Part shown: one piece after another, positions 45,704 to 54,459 of the stretch
Layout of the letters: each line of letters opens with the position of its first letter
How positions within the stretch are numbered: the stretch's first letter is position 1
Source of the DNA: Myxococcus stipitatus
Lineage (GTDB): Bacteria > Myxococcota > Myxococcia > Myxococcales > Myxococcaceae
NCBI RefSeq assembly: GCF_038561935.1
Contig: NZ_CP102770.1
Coordinates: 7,502,001 to 7,566,000, forward strand
Length of the DNA: 64,000 nucleotides
Direction: 5' to 3'
The notes under the pieces: generated by a model
What the model was told of the DNA's origin: nothing
What the model saw: the letters and a program-made list of their open reading frames with translations, nothing else
Database searches by the model: none
Program-made: the position numbers and the translations under genes

Positions 45704-46507
45704 TCAGCGCTTGGGAGTCTTCGACCACCACGGAGTCTCCAGGGCGTCCTGCTCCATCCGAATCCCCGGCGCGCGGCGCACATGCTCCCAGAACCGGCGG
45801 CCCACATCCTTGTCGAGGAGCTTGAAGTCCCCCGCCTTCTGTCGCTGCTCGAGGAAGGGAGGATAAGCGCCCACGGCCTCGGGGCCCGCCTGTTGGAAGA
45901 TGATGTCACCGCCGAACTCGCGGTGCAGTGAGCGCTGCACCATCCACGACAGGACCGCGCCTTGGGCCACGTCGTCCTCGATTTCATTCAGCGCATCCGC
46001 CCCGAGGTCCTCCTCCTCGGATTGAAGGCGCAGGTCCCGCTCCGTCGACTCCTGCGCGGACTGGAGTGACTTGCGCTGCTCGGGAGACAGGTCCACGCGC
46101 CCGAGCTCCGCGCGCAGGCGGTCCCGCTCCGCCTCGAGCTTTCCGCGGCGGTCCCTTACGACTGCGGAAGACACAGCGCGCACGGCCTCGAGGTCCTGTT
46201 TCGAAGGGACAAGGCCCTTTCGCCTGGCATGGTCCCGAAGGAGCGGGCCCAAGAGGAGCTCCTGAAGCCTCTGCATCTCGGAGGCGGACTCCCAGCGCGC
46301 ATAGTTCTCGGGACTCAGCGTCGCGCGCCTGGCCTGTCGCTCCGATTCCTGTGGCCTGAGGGCCGCCCGCGAAATCTCACGGCCCAGGACCACGGCCACG
46401 GGCTTGTCGACCTCGGCCGGAGCCGAGGCCAGGGCGTCGGTCCGTGCCACCAGCAGGAGCAGCCCACAGACACCCAGAGCCCAGAGCCCCTTGAAACCCT
46501 TTCGCAT
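45704..46507 (-). CDS. Secreted SurA-N-like/periplasmic chaperone-like protein
   Basis: 267 residues. Signal peptide of about 29 residues (MRKGFKGLWALGVCGLLLLV then ARTDALASA). The mature part has VAVVLGREISRAAL, a long charged helical stretch with a coiled coil (about 105-165), and a C-terminal WWSK tail. The layout resembles the N-terminal chaperone domain of SurA/PpiD-type proteins without a PPIase domain; this is a weak resemblance. Start chosen because AAGGA lies six bases before this ATG. Confidence 0.55.
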   Translation of the reverse strand: MRKGFKGLWALGVCGLLLLVARTDALASAPAEVDKPVAVVLGREISRAALRPQESERQARRATLSPENYARWESASEMQRLQELLLGPLLRDHARRKGLVPSKQDLEAVRAVSSAVVRDRRGKLEAERDRLRAELGRVDLSPEQRKSLQSAQESTERDLRLQSEEEDLGADALNEIEDDVAQGAVLSWMVQRSLHREFGGDIIFQQAGPEAVGAYPPFLEQRQKAGDFKLLDKDVGRRFWEHVRRAPGIRMEQDALETPWWSKTPKR

Positions 46508-46663
46508 GCACATTCCTTTCAGGAAGGGAGGAGAGGCACTGCATCCAACGTGCCTCCACGGTTCTCTTTGCAGCCTTGTAGAGAGCCGTGCACACCCAGA
46601 CAGTTCCTCGCGTGGAGTGTGCAACGAGCTGCACACCCCTTGCACGTCCGCGCGGCGTCCCTC

Positions 46664-47071
46664 TCACTCCGTTGAGCGGTCGCCCGTGGGTGGAGACAAG
46701 GATGGAGGCACGGAGTCCCCCAGCTCGGCGTCGGACAGGAGCCGGTAGCCGAGCGTCCTGGCCGCATCCAGCTTGTCGACGTCGACGCGGACCTGCTGCC
46801 CTTCGGGTGTCCGAGCGCTGACCTTGCCCTCGGAGACGAAGGCCCACCGCGTGGAGCGAGGGACCTGCGTCATCGCGAGGTCCGAGGAGACGTAGGTCAC
46901 GAGCCCGGACTGGACGTCGAGGATCCGCACCAGGTTGGCCGGTGGAGCGGCGGAGTCCTTCTCCGAGGTGTCACGGCACGTGACGACGCCCCGGACCCAG
47001 CCGCGCTTGTTGCGGGTTCGGCCCGCCGCGCGATTCGCCCGGGGACGTGAGCCGCGAAGGAGCACTGACAT
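46664..47071 (-). CDS. Hypothetical protein, start uncertain
   Basis: Up to 135 residues. The convincing part is the last 90 residues (VRILDVQSGLVTYVSSDLAM, VSARTPEGQQVRVDVDKLDA, LGYRLLSDAEL), which read as a small beta-rich domain. The first 45 codons are Arg-rich and may be outside the gene; no RBS marks the ATG. Divergent from the HsdR-N-like gene. Confidence 0.5.
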   Translation of the reverse strand: MSVLLRGSRPRANRAAGRTRNKRGWVRGVVTCRDTSEKDSAAPPANLVRILDVQSGLVTYVSSDLAMTQVPRSTRWAFVSEGKVSARTPEGQQVRVDVDKLDAARTLGYRLLSDAELGDSVPPSLSPPTGDRSTE

Positions 47072-47247
47072 ACACGGCCCATGACTTCAGTCTTTTGGGG
47101 TCGAGCCTGTTCAAGGTTTCCCCTAAGCCGGTCCGCTCCGTCTGGCAATACCACCGGAGGGGGACGGGCCGCGCTTGAGCCACGAAGCCCGTGCGCTACC
47201 GTGAAGGTTCCGCGGCGGATGGCCGCGCCCGACCTGGGGAGAACAAC

Positions 47248-48462
47248 ATGGGGCTCGGTGAAGATTTGCGACTGCTCTCGGAGCAGGTCCGTAAGCGACA
47301 GGCATTCATCAAGGGCGAGGAGGCCACGAAGCAAGCCCTCATCCTCCCTTTCATCCAAGCGCTGGGCTACGACATCTACGACCCGACAGAGACCCAGCCC
47401 GAGTACGTCGCCGACTTCGCCAAGAAGCGCGGCGGTGTCATGGAGAAGGTCGACTACGCCCTGCATCTGAAGGGACAGCCCTCGCTCTTCATCGAGTGCA
47501 AGGCCGCGGACGCCGCTCCGGAAGACCACGACGGACAGCTGGCTCGCTACTTCAATGCCACGCCCTCGGTCCGCCTCGGCATCGTGACGAACGGCACGCG
47601 CTATCGCTTCTTCACGGACCTGCAATCCCCCAATGTGATGGATACGACCCCCTTCCTGGAGTTCAACGTCCTCGCCTTCACCGACCGGGACCTCGACCTC
47701 CTCCGCCCCTTCACCAAGGAGTTCTTCGACGCGTCCTCCATCCAAGGACATGCCGAGGAGATCATCTTCGTCGGAAAGGTCACCGCACTCATCAACGAGC
47801 TGTTGCGCAATCCCTCGGAGAGCTTCGTCCGGTTCCTGCTCACGGAAGTCGAGCTGGTTTCAGGACGCGTCACTCGCAGCGTCGTCGAGCGCTTCATCCC
47901 CATCGTCAAGAAGTCCATCCAGACGACGCTCCTCGACATGATGACGAAATCGATTCAGCAGGAGATCGCCCAGCCCAACGCGCAGAACGCCCCCGCGCCC
48001 GGCCCGCCGAGCCCCGCCGAGGCCCTCCAGCGCGCAGCCGAAGCAGGCGAGTCGGCGCCCCAGATAGAGACCACCGAGCTCGAGTTGGAGATCTTCCGAA
48101 TCGTCCAGAAGCAGTGCGCCGAGTCCACGCTCAAGCAGACCATCGGATACAAGGACTCGACCACCTACTTCGGCATCAACCTGGGCAAGGTGACGTCCTG
48201 GTTCCTCCGGGCCTTCACCAACGGGAAGAAGAAATCGCTCGTCACGCGACTGCCCACGGAGCAAGCCGCGCTGCTCGCTCCTGGGTTCGAGGTGGAGACC
48301 GCTCCTGACGGACTCGGCAAGAGCCGCGTCTTCTTCAACGCGTCCAGCGACATCGAGAAGCTCAGGGCCCTGGTGCTCGTCGCCTACGAAGAGGAAGCGA
48401 AGCGGCAATCCAGTGGCACCACCGAGGGTGGCGCCACGTCCGAGAGCACTCCCACCCCCTGA
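47248..48462 (+). CDS. Standalone type I restriction HsdR N-terminal-like nuclease
   Basis: 404 residues; GGGGAG seven bases before the ATG. The N-terminal 170 residues match the HSDR_N PD-(D/E)xK nuclease fold: KQALILPFIQALGYDIYDP, EKVDYALHLKGQPSLFIECK with the Asp and Glu-x-Lys catalytic set, then RLGIVTNGTRYRFFTDL. No helicase/translocase motifs follow. A central helical part, a Pro/Ala linker (about 250-275) and a C-terminal domain (about 285-390, with DSTTYFGINLGKVTSWFLRA) complete it. There is no hsdM or hsdS nearby. It may be a solitary nuclease with a defence or repair role. Confidence 0.78.
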   Translation: MGLGEDLRLLSEQVRKRQAFIKGEEATKQALILPFIQALGYDIYDPTETQPEYVADFAKKRGGVMEKVDYALHLKGQPSLFIECKAADAAPEDHDGQLARYFNATPSVRLGIVTNGTRYRFFTDLQSPNVMDTTPFLEFNVLAFTDRDLDLLRPFTKEFFDASSIQGHAEEIIFVGKVTALINELLRNPSESFVRFLLTEVELVSGRVTRSVVERFIPIVKKSIQTTLLDMMTKSIQQEIAQPNAQNAPAPGPPSPAEALQRAAEAGESAPQIETTELELEIFRIVQKQCAESTLKQTIGYKDSTTYFGINLGKVTSWFLRAFTNGKKKSLVTRLPTEQAALLAPGFEVETAPDGLGKSRVFFNASSDIEKLRALVLVAYEEEAKRQSSGTTEGGATSESTPTP

Positions 48463-48578
48463 CACCACCAGGAGCGCGCGCCCGGCATGTTTCCGGAAGC
48501 CACTGAAGGACCTGGGCTGCGCTTCCACCGCGCGGTGCGGCATGATGCCCACCTCGTCGCCTTGTCCGGGGTCCCTCG

Positions 48579-49709
48579 ATGAAGCGCCTTCCCATGCCTC
48601 TCGTGCTGTTCCCGCTGCTCACCACGCTGCTCACGGGAGGTGCGCGGGCGGAGGAGCTGACCGTGGCCTCGATCACCGTCATCCCCAAGCCGGAGACCGA
48701 GCCCAGCTACCCGCAAGAGGCCATCCGGATGCCGTTCATCACCCACCGCAACCCGGAGCTGGCCGCTCGCATCAACGACAGCCTGTTCATCAGTCGGTTC
48801 AAGGCGCGAGCCCCCGCCAAGGCCGAACCGCAACTGTCCGCTCCCGAGTACGACCTGGCGGGGCTGGCCCGTCAGACTTTCGCGGTGACACGCAACGATG
48901 CCCGGCTGCTCACGATCCGGTTCGACGCCGAAAACTGCGGCGCCTACTGCGAGCCGTACAGCGTGGCCTACAGCTTCGACGTGAAGACGGGCCGACTGCT
49001 CAGGTCCCAGGAGCTGTTCACTCCCGCCGGCGTCCGCGCACTGACCCGCCGCATGCATCAAGAGAAGAAGCGCCGCTATCGCGCGCAGATCGCCCAGGCT
49101 GAAAAGACGCTGAAGGCCGCACGCAAGAAGAAGGCGGATGACGAGACGCTCACGGACCTCGCGGAGCGCGTGGACGTCAACCGCGCGTGCCTGACCCAAC
49201 TCGAGGAGTTCGAGGACGAGATGCTCCGCGGGTCCTCCTTCCACGGCCGCTGGGAGTTCAAGAGCGGGAATGCCGTCTGGACGGATGGCCGCTGCACCAA
49301 CCACGCCTGGGGCGGACTCGATGACGTCGGCAATGTCAGCCTGTCACTGCCCTACGCGGCCCTGCGCCCGCATCTGACGGCGTATGGCAAGCGGATGCTG
49401 CTGGGTGAAGGACAGGCGTCTTCGAGCGACGTCTTCGGGCAGGTGCTCCACGGCTTCATCGGCGAGTCGCCCATCGTCTCAGTGCTGGAGAAGGAGGACG
49501 ATGGCTCCGTCTCCGGCATGTACTTCGACAAGAACCATCTCAAGCCCCTCCTCCTGAACGGACAAGTGACGGGCGGGAAGCTCGAGATGGAGGAGCAGGA
49601 TGCGGGCGGCAACCCGACGGCGAACGTGCGGCTGGAGATCGGCGACAACCACCTCCGAGGTGACTGGGTGGGCAATACCCCCTTGCCGATGAAGCTGAGT
49701 GCTCCCTAG
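48579..49709 (+). CDS. Secreted protein of unknown function
   Basis: 376 residues with a signal peptide (about 1-24, ending ARA). A DUF3298/RsiV-like region is suggested by FAVTRNDARLLTIRFDAENC, then YSVAYSFDVKTGRLLRSQEL, typical of proteins that compare an anionic peptidoglycan-like periplasmic domain. A charged coil follows (about 148-195). Ends with a beta-rich part. Two Cys near 124-128 may pair. No catalytic residues could be named. Confidence 0.62.
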   Translation: MKRLPMPLVLFPLLTTLLTGGARAEELTVASITVIPKPETEPSYPQEAIRMPFITHRNPELAARINDSLFISRFKARAPAKAEPQLSAPEYDLAGLARQTFAVTRNDARLLTIRFDAENCGAYCEPYSVAYSFDVKTGRLLRSQELFTPAGVRALTRRMHQEKKRRYRAQIAQAEKTLKAARKKKADDETLTDLAERVDVNRACLTQLEEFEDEMLRGSSFHGRWEFKSGNAVWTDGRCTNHAWGGLDDVGNVSLSLPYAALRPHLTAYGKRMLLGEGQASSSDVFGQVLHGFIGESPIVSVLEKEDDGSVSGMYFDKNHLKPLLLNGQVTGGKLEMEEQDAGGNPTANVRLEIGDNHLRGDWVGNTPLPMKLSAP

Positions 49710-49728
49710 CAAGCGCTCGAAGCGGACG

Positions 49729-49744
49729 AAGGGCCTCGGCCCTT
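49729..49744. terminator. Hairpin between convergent genes
   Basis: AAGGGCC and GGCCCTT are perfect 7-bp arms around TC, 20 bases past the stop of the secreted-protein gene and upstream (in its direction, downstream) of the Cys-rich lipoprotein's 3' end. No U-run. Confidence 0.45.
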
Positions 49745-49793
49745 GCCAGGGCTCACCGACACGCAGGGGTGCGCCTTCTACCGGCGAGTATGA

Positions 49794-50063
49794 CTAACAA
49801 CCACAGAGGCGACGACGCGTCGTGGTACAGGCCCCTGTCGCATCGCAGCAGGTCGTGGTGACGGTCTGGACCGTGTCGAGCGCCCCCAGCTCGCATCGGC
49901 CCACACGACACTCGCCCCAGGTCTCCGTGCACGTCACGGCGGCCTGGGACAGCTGCCCTTCCTGGACGTCCTCGGGAAGCACCTCATCCTGCTCCATGGG
50001 CGAACCCCCACAGCCAACGACAGACAGCGCCACCGCGCACATCAGCCAACGCAGGTTCTTCAT
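49794..50063 (-). CDS. Small Cys-rich lipoprotein
   Basis: 89 residues. Lipobox VVGC (Cys18). The mature peptide has an acidic stretch (EQDEVLPEDVQEG) and eight Cys (CTETWGECRVGRCELG, CCDATGAC, CGC end), suggesting a small disulfide-stabilised domain. Same style as the lipoprotein at 36737-37096. Function unknown. Confidence 0.7.
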   Translation of the reverse strand: MKNLRWLMCAVALSVVGCGGSPMEQDEVLPEDVQEGQLSQAAVTCTETWGECRVGRCELGALDTVQTVTTTCCDATGACTTTRRRLCGC

Positions 50064-50221
50064 TGTATCCCCCAGACAGTCCGCCTCAGGGCGGGCTGTC
50101 AGTCATTACGGGCCAGGCGTCCAACGAATGCAACACAGGGCAGGAAGTGCGCCCCCGCACGTCCCCGCCCAGCCCTTGTCAGTCGTGCTCCCATAATGGG
50201 CTCTCCCAATCAGGAGGTCCC

Positions 50222-52813
50222 ATGTCGGAACGCCGTCGTTCGTGGTGGGTTCCACGCGTCGCCATGCTGTGCGTCGCGGGGGTGGCGGCGACCGACTCGC
50301 TCGCCGCCGAGCGCCCCTCGCTGGTGAACACACGCATCCTCACGCCCTTCAACGCCAACGGCCACGCCTCCACGGTCGACGGCCGCGTCTTCGTGGGCAA
50401 CATCCGGGAGGACGCAACGACGACGACCACGACGTGGGTCGCCAAGGCGTTCCGCCCCGAAGCCGTGACGTATGACGCGCAGGGCAAGCCCGACTTCTCC
50501 ACCGCCTTCTCGTACGGGCGCATCACCCAGGTACGGAATGGAGAGAACGCGCTGGCCTTCTGCTTCACCAACCCCGCCCTGCCCTACCAGATGGTGGATG
50601 GGCTCGCGGTGTACCAGCCCTACATCGTCGACTCGCAGATGTACAACGGCCCCAATGTGTTCCGCCGCCGCCCTGCGGACATCCGGGTATCCCAGCCCTT
50701 CACCGCGCAAGCGGATGTGTCGTCGTTCACCACCGGCAACCTGGAGACGCTCATCACCGTCACCGGCGCGACCCTCCGGGGCATCGAGCCCACGATGACG
50801 TCCGATGGCCGGCTGCTCATCTTCCAGGGCGGCCCCCTCAACGATGGCGGCATCGACCACCTGATGTACTCCTACAACCCGACACCGTGCGCCGCCTTCG
50901 GCTGGAGCAACCCACGCCCCTTGTCGATGATGTACAACGATACGACCTCGGGAGTTCAGCGCTACCCGCTGGCTCGCTGGGGTCTCAAGGCCGCCACCGG
51001 GGAGCCCTTCGGCGACACGACGTCAGGCCCCCTGCTCCGGGGCGCCTATCCCTGGGTGGACCACGAGGGCCGCAACGTCACGTACACGAGCGTCCTCTAC
51101 AAGGATGGGGCGCGCCGCGAGGCGGTGAGCCTGATTGGCGTGGACACCGGCTTCGCGGCGTACCACATCGATGGCGCCGTCAACACGGGCCGCAATGACA
51201 TCGCGCACCTGTTCTACTCGGGTCCCATGTGGAACTTCGAGAGGGAGCGCGCCCCCGCGCAGAACTTCCCGCGCGGCGCCTCCAACGAGCGCCAGTACCT
51301 GCCCGTCACGAAGTCCCACGACGTCATCGCCCTCTTCGGCAGCAACACGGCGGACTACAACGAAATCGACGTCGGCGAGCTGAGAGACCCCTTCCAGCTG
51401 CTCAGCCTGCCCATGAACGAGCTGGTCACCCGCGCGGGCACCTACGATCTGACGCGCACCCCGGACTCCTCCGGCTACTTCTTCACGGGCACCCTCACCG
51501 GCACCGCGTTCACCTCCGCGGGCAACTTCGTGACGCAGTCCACCTCCGGCTCGCTGTGGGAGCCCCATGGCAAGGGCAAGGCGCTCATGCTCCCCGGTGG
51601 CGGAGCCCTCACGGTGAACCTGGCGGACGCCGCTGGCACCGTGCGCGGCGTGGGCGCCTTCGTGCGAGGCTTCACCGTGCAGCTCTCCGTGAAGCCCGAC
51701 GCGAGCCTCCATGCCGGCTGCACCACGGGCAACCCCTATCGCTACCTCTTCCAGAAGGCCGGGGCGCTCGACCTCATCTACGAGGCCGACAACACGGTGC
51801 AGATGTCTTTCGTCATCAATGGCACCCGCGTGCGGCTGGGGCGCAGCCCTCCGCTCCCGCTCGATGCGTGGACCCACCTGGCCTACACCTGGGACGGCGT
51901 CACCGGTGCCTTCCGGGAGTACCTCAACGGCGTGCCCAGCGGCCGCGCGCTCCCCGTGGCCCCCGGAAGCTTCCGCATGGGCACGGGAGTGCTGTCCATC
52001 GGCGCGGGCAACGTGCTGAACGTCGAGGCCTGTCCCACCAGCGGCGAGGGCTCCTTCAAGGGCGCCATCGACGAGGTGCGCTTCTTCAACCATGCGCGCT
52101 CGGCTCGCTCCATCTGCATGATTTCCCCCGGCGCGGACTGCCTGGACGAGGCCATCCAGGAGACTCCCACCGAGGGGCAGTTCGGCATGAGCCAGCAGGC
52201 CTTCCAGTGCAACAGCTACGCGGCACTGGGCTCGCGGGCGTGCGCTTCCGCCATGCACCGCGTCTGCGCCCAGCGCGGCGCCCATGATGCGCTGGCCAAC
52301 AGCACCAACGTCTTCGAGACGATTCAGCAGCTCATCGGCAACCGGCCGCCCATCTCGCTCCTGGGAGCGCTCGCCGCCGCCACGTCCACCGAGGTCAGCG
52401 TGGCGTGCGCCCCCATCCAGCACGAGAGCGTGGCGGTCACCTTCGAGGAGCTGGCGCGCCTGCACACGCTCTGCACCGACGACCGCGCCGCGCAGACCTT
52501 CGACTGCACCGCCGCCGCGCATCGCTGGTGCAACAACCTGGGGTGGACGACGGGACAGATTTTCGAGGTGACCTCACGCGCCTGGGTCGGATGCTTCAAC
52601 TCGGGCCTCGTCATGGATGTCACCAAGGACCAGCTCGGCCCCGCGTCCAACTCCGGTGCGTTCATGAACACCGACTCCAAGCTGGAGGTCAGCCGGTGGT
52701 GTCAGGCCCGAGGGTACGGCGCGGGCGTGGTGCAGGAGCTGGGCTCGGGATATCTCGTGCAGACGCACTGCTTCCAGCCCGCGGCGACGGTGCCCTGGAA
52801 GATCAATCCCTGA
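50222..52813 (+). CDS. Large secreted protein with LamG/concanavalin-like domain
   Basis: 863 residues from the ATG preceded by AGGAGG; signal peptide about 1-29 ending SLAA. Residues about 30-420 look like a beta-propeller-like domain (YPWVDHEGRNVTYTSVLYKD and similar). A LamG-type laminin domain occupies about 475-640 (FTVQLSVKPDAS, LDLIYEADNTVQMSFVING, DAWTHLAYTWDGVTGAFREY, GAIDEVRFFNHARS). The C-terminal 200 residues carry spaced Cys (CNSYAALGSRACASAMHRVC, then CTAAAHRWCNN), a Cys-rich domain. It probably binds or processes an extracellular carbohydrate; no catalytic signature was seen. Confidence 0.75.
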   Translation: MSERRRSWWVPRVAMLCVAGVAATDSLAAERPSLVNTRILTPFNANGHASTVDGRVFVGNIREDATTTTTTWVAKAFRPEAVTYDAQGKPDFSTAFSYGRITQVRNGENALAFCFTNPALPYQMVDGLAVYQPYIVDSQMYNGPNVFRRRPADIRVSQPFTAQADVSSFTTGNLETLITVTGATLRGIEPTMTSDGRLLIFQGGPLNDGGIDHLMYSYNPTPCAAFGWSNPRPLSMMYNDTTSGVQRYPLARWGLKAATGEPFGDTTSGPLLRGAYPWVDHEGRNVTYTSVLYKDGARREAVSLIGVDTGFAAYHIDGAVNTGRNDIAHLFYSGPMWNFERERAPAQNFPRGASNERQYLPVTKSHDVIALFGSNTADYNEIDVGELRDPFQLLSLPMNELVTRAGTYDLTRTPDSSGYFFTGTLTGTAFTSAGNFVTQSTSGSLWEPHGKGKALMLPGGGALTVNLADAAGTVRGVGAFVRGFTVQLSVKPDASLHAGCTTGNPYRYLFQKAGALDLIYEADNTVQMSFVINGTRVRLGRSPPLPLDAWTHLAYTWDGVTGAFREYLNGVPSGRALPVAPGSFRMGTGVLSIGAGNVLNVEACPTSGEGSFKGAIDEVRFFNHARSARSICMISPGADCLDEAIQETPTEGQFGMSQQAFQCNSYAALGSRACASAMHRVCAQRGAHDALANSTNVFETIQQLIGNRPPISLLGALAAATSTEVSVACAPIQHESVAVTFEELARLHTLCTDDRAAQTFDCTAAAHRWCNNLGWTTGQIFEVTSRAWVGCFNSGLVMDVTKDQLGPASNSGAFMNTDSKLEVSRWCQARGYGAGVVQELGSGYLVQTHCFQPAATVPWKINP

Positions 52814-53076
52814 CGAACGACGTCATCCCCACCCTGGCGGAGCCGGAGGGCTCGTGCGGGCTCAGCGAGAAGACCGACACCCGGCCATCCGGGATGAGCG
52901 CCACGCGGTGGCGCGGCGTCACTGTGCCCGCCTGGACCCGGTACGTGGAGAAGGAGAGCACTCCGTCGCCCATGGTGTTGAGCGAGGGGGACTCCTACTC
53001 GCAGCCCCGCGGGGACGCCCAAGGGAAGTGAGGCGATGGGCTGGGCGGGCTCCTGGTTGGTGTCGTCCTTGCGCAC
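52811..53076 (-). pseudogene. Degraded gene fragment
   Basis: A minus-strand segment reads coherently as protein in two frames: QEPAQPIASLPLGVPAGLRV upstream, then after a shift near 52995 NTMGDGVLSFSTYRVQAGTV, RHRVALIPDGRVSVFSLSPH and a stop just before 52811. No complete gene remains. It occupies most of the gap between the LamG and TPR genes; nothing else was seen there. Confidence 0.35.
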
Positions 53077-53281
53077 GTCGAGGAGATGCGGCCCGCCTCC
53101 TCGGGGTGCGCCGCGCCAGGACCTGGGACGAGGTCACCGTCGCACGGAGGAGTGGCATGTGGGCCGCAGAGGGAGCCCGACCGCGGCAGGAGAGCCTCAA
53201 GCCGAGGCGTAGCGAGAGGTATCGGGATTGCAATCCGCCTCCTCTGCACGGGCGAACGTCCCGATGTGGGAGAGATACCGC

Positions 53282-54271
53282 ATGCGGTCCATCATGGCTC
53301 TGAGTCTCCTCTTCGCGGCGTCGGCACTCGCCCAACCCGCGGGCAGTGATTGGGAGGCGGGCCTCTCGCTCTATCGCGCGAAGGACTACGCACGGGCCTG
53401 TCCCCTGCTACGGAAGGCGGCCGAGGCCGCTGGCCCCCAGGGCGAGCCGTGGGCGGACCTCGGGCTTTGCGAGCTGAAGCGAGGACGAAAGGCGGAGTCC
53501 ATCCGCGCCTCCCAGCTCGCGGTCCGCCATGGCGACGAGAAGACGCGGAAGGCGGCGTACTTCAATCTGGGACTCGCGGGCGTGAGCCTCGCGCCGAAGG
53601 ATGTGAAGAACTCCCGCGCCTGTGTCCCCCTGACGCTGCCGAACGAGCTCGAATGCAAGCAGCGGTTCGTCGTCTGCGGTCAAACCCACGACTGGTACGG
53701 CTATGCGTACTTCGAGGAGCGCACCTCCGAGCTGCTGATACTTCCCTGCGACGGGGGAGACTGCCCCACACAGATTCCCGCTGACCCGGATTGCGCGGGC
53801 CCGTCTTCGGAGAAGTGCTCGATGGCCCGCATCGAGCTTTCCTCGGAGCGGGTGCACAGAGGCATGGGCTCGACGCCAGCATGGTCGTGCACCGAGTCAT
53901 CGGCCGTGGAGTCACGCGCGATGGCGTGCGCCCAGAAGAAAGGGGCGAACGAGGCGGCCTGCATGAAGACCGCCTGTGATGAGGCTCGCCGCTGGCAACG
54001 AGCGGAGGAGTCCTCGCGCGCGGAATGGACGGAGCTCCAGGAGGAGCTCGAGTCATGGGACTCCCTCCATGAGTGCAAGACTTGCTACGAGGGCAGAACC
54101 CAGACGGAATGCACCCTCGTCTCACTCAACCCCTGCACGGGGCGCGCAGGCGCCGTCTGTCGCGAGCAGAGGAGCGCCCGAGACACCCGCATCGGACAGG
54201 ACTCCGTCTGGCCCGCGAAGACCTTCGCCCAGGAGTTCACCTTCCGGCTCGCGCCGCTTCCCGGTGACTGA
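53282..54271 (+). CDS. Secreted TPR-like Cys-rich protein
   Basis: About 329 residues; GGGAGAG precedes the ATG. Signal peptide MRSIMALSLLFAASALAQ. Residues 20-110 are TPR-like (GSDWEAGLSLYRAKDYARA, EPWADLGLCELKRGRKAESI, RKAAYFNLGLAGVSL). The remainder has many Cys (for example CKQRFVVCG, CDGGDCP, CKTCYEG, CTLVSLNPC) and is probably disulfide-bonded. Function unknown. Confidence 0.7.
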   Translation: MRSIMALSLLFAASALAQPAGSDWEAGLSLYRAKDYARACPLLRKAAEAAGPQGEPWADLGLCELKRGRKAESIRASQLAVRHGDEKTRKAAYFNLGLAGVSLAPKDVKNSRACVPLTLPNELECKQRFVVCGQTHDWYGYAYFEERTSELLILPCDGGDCPTQIPADPDCAGPSSEKCSMARIELSSERVHRGMGSTPAWSCTESSAVESRAMACAQKKGANEAACMKTACDEARRWQRAEESSRAEWTELQEELESWDSLHECKTCYEGRTQTECTLVSLNPCTGRAGAVCREQRSARDTRIGQDSVWPAKTFAQEFTFRLAPLPGD

Positions 54272-54459
54272 CGTCGGGACGCGACTCCGTCCCTCCCGCC
54301 CATTTGTTCGCTCCCGATGACCGAGCCCTCACGTCATGTGTCGGGCAGCGGTCGGCCGCCGTCCCCGCGGCTCGATACATGTTTCAAGCAGCACACACAT
54401 CCCGTTTCACGCCCTGGCCTCGGGACGCAAGTTCCTCCCTACTGTCCCCAAGGTCCGCA

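Noticed and set aside
44413..45987. Longer kinase start at 45987
   Set aside because: The added N-terminus is Arg/Ser/Pro-rich, not membrane-like, and precedes a better start at 45573.
47248..48462. Part of a complete type I restriction-modification system
   Set aside because: No methyltransferase, specificity subunit or helicase motor is found in the window.
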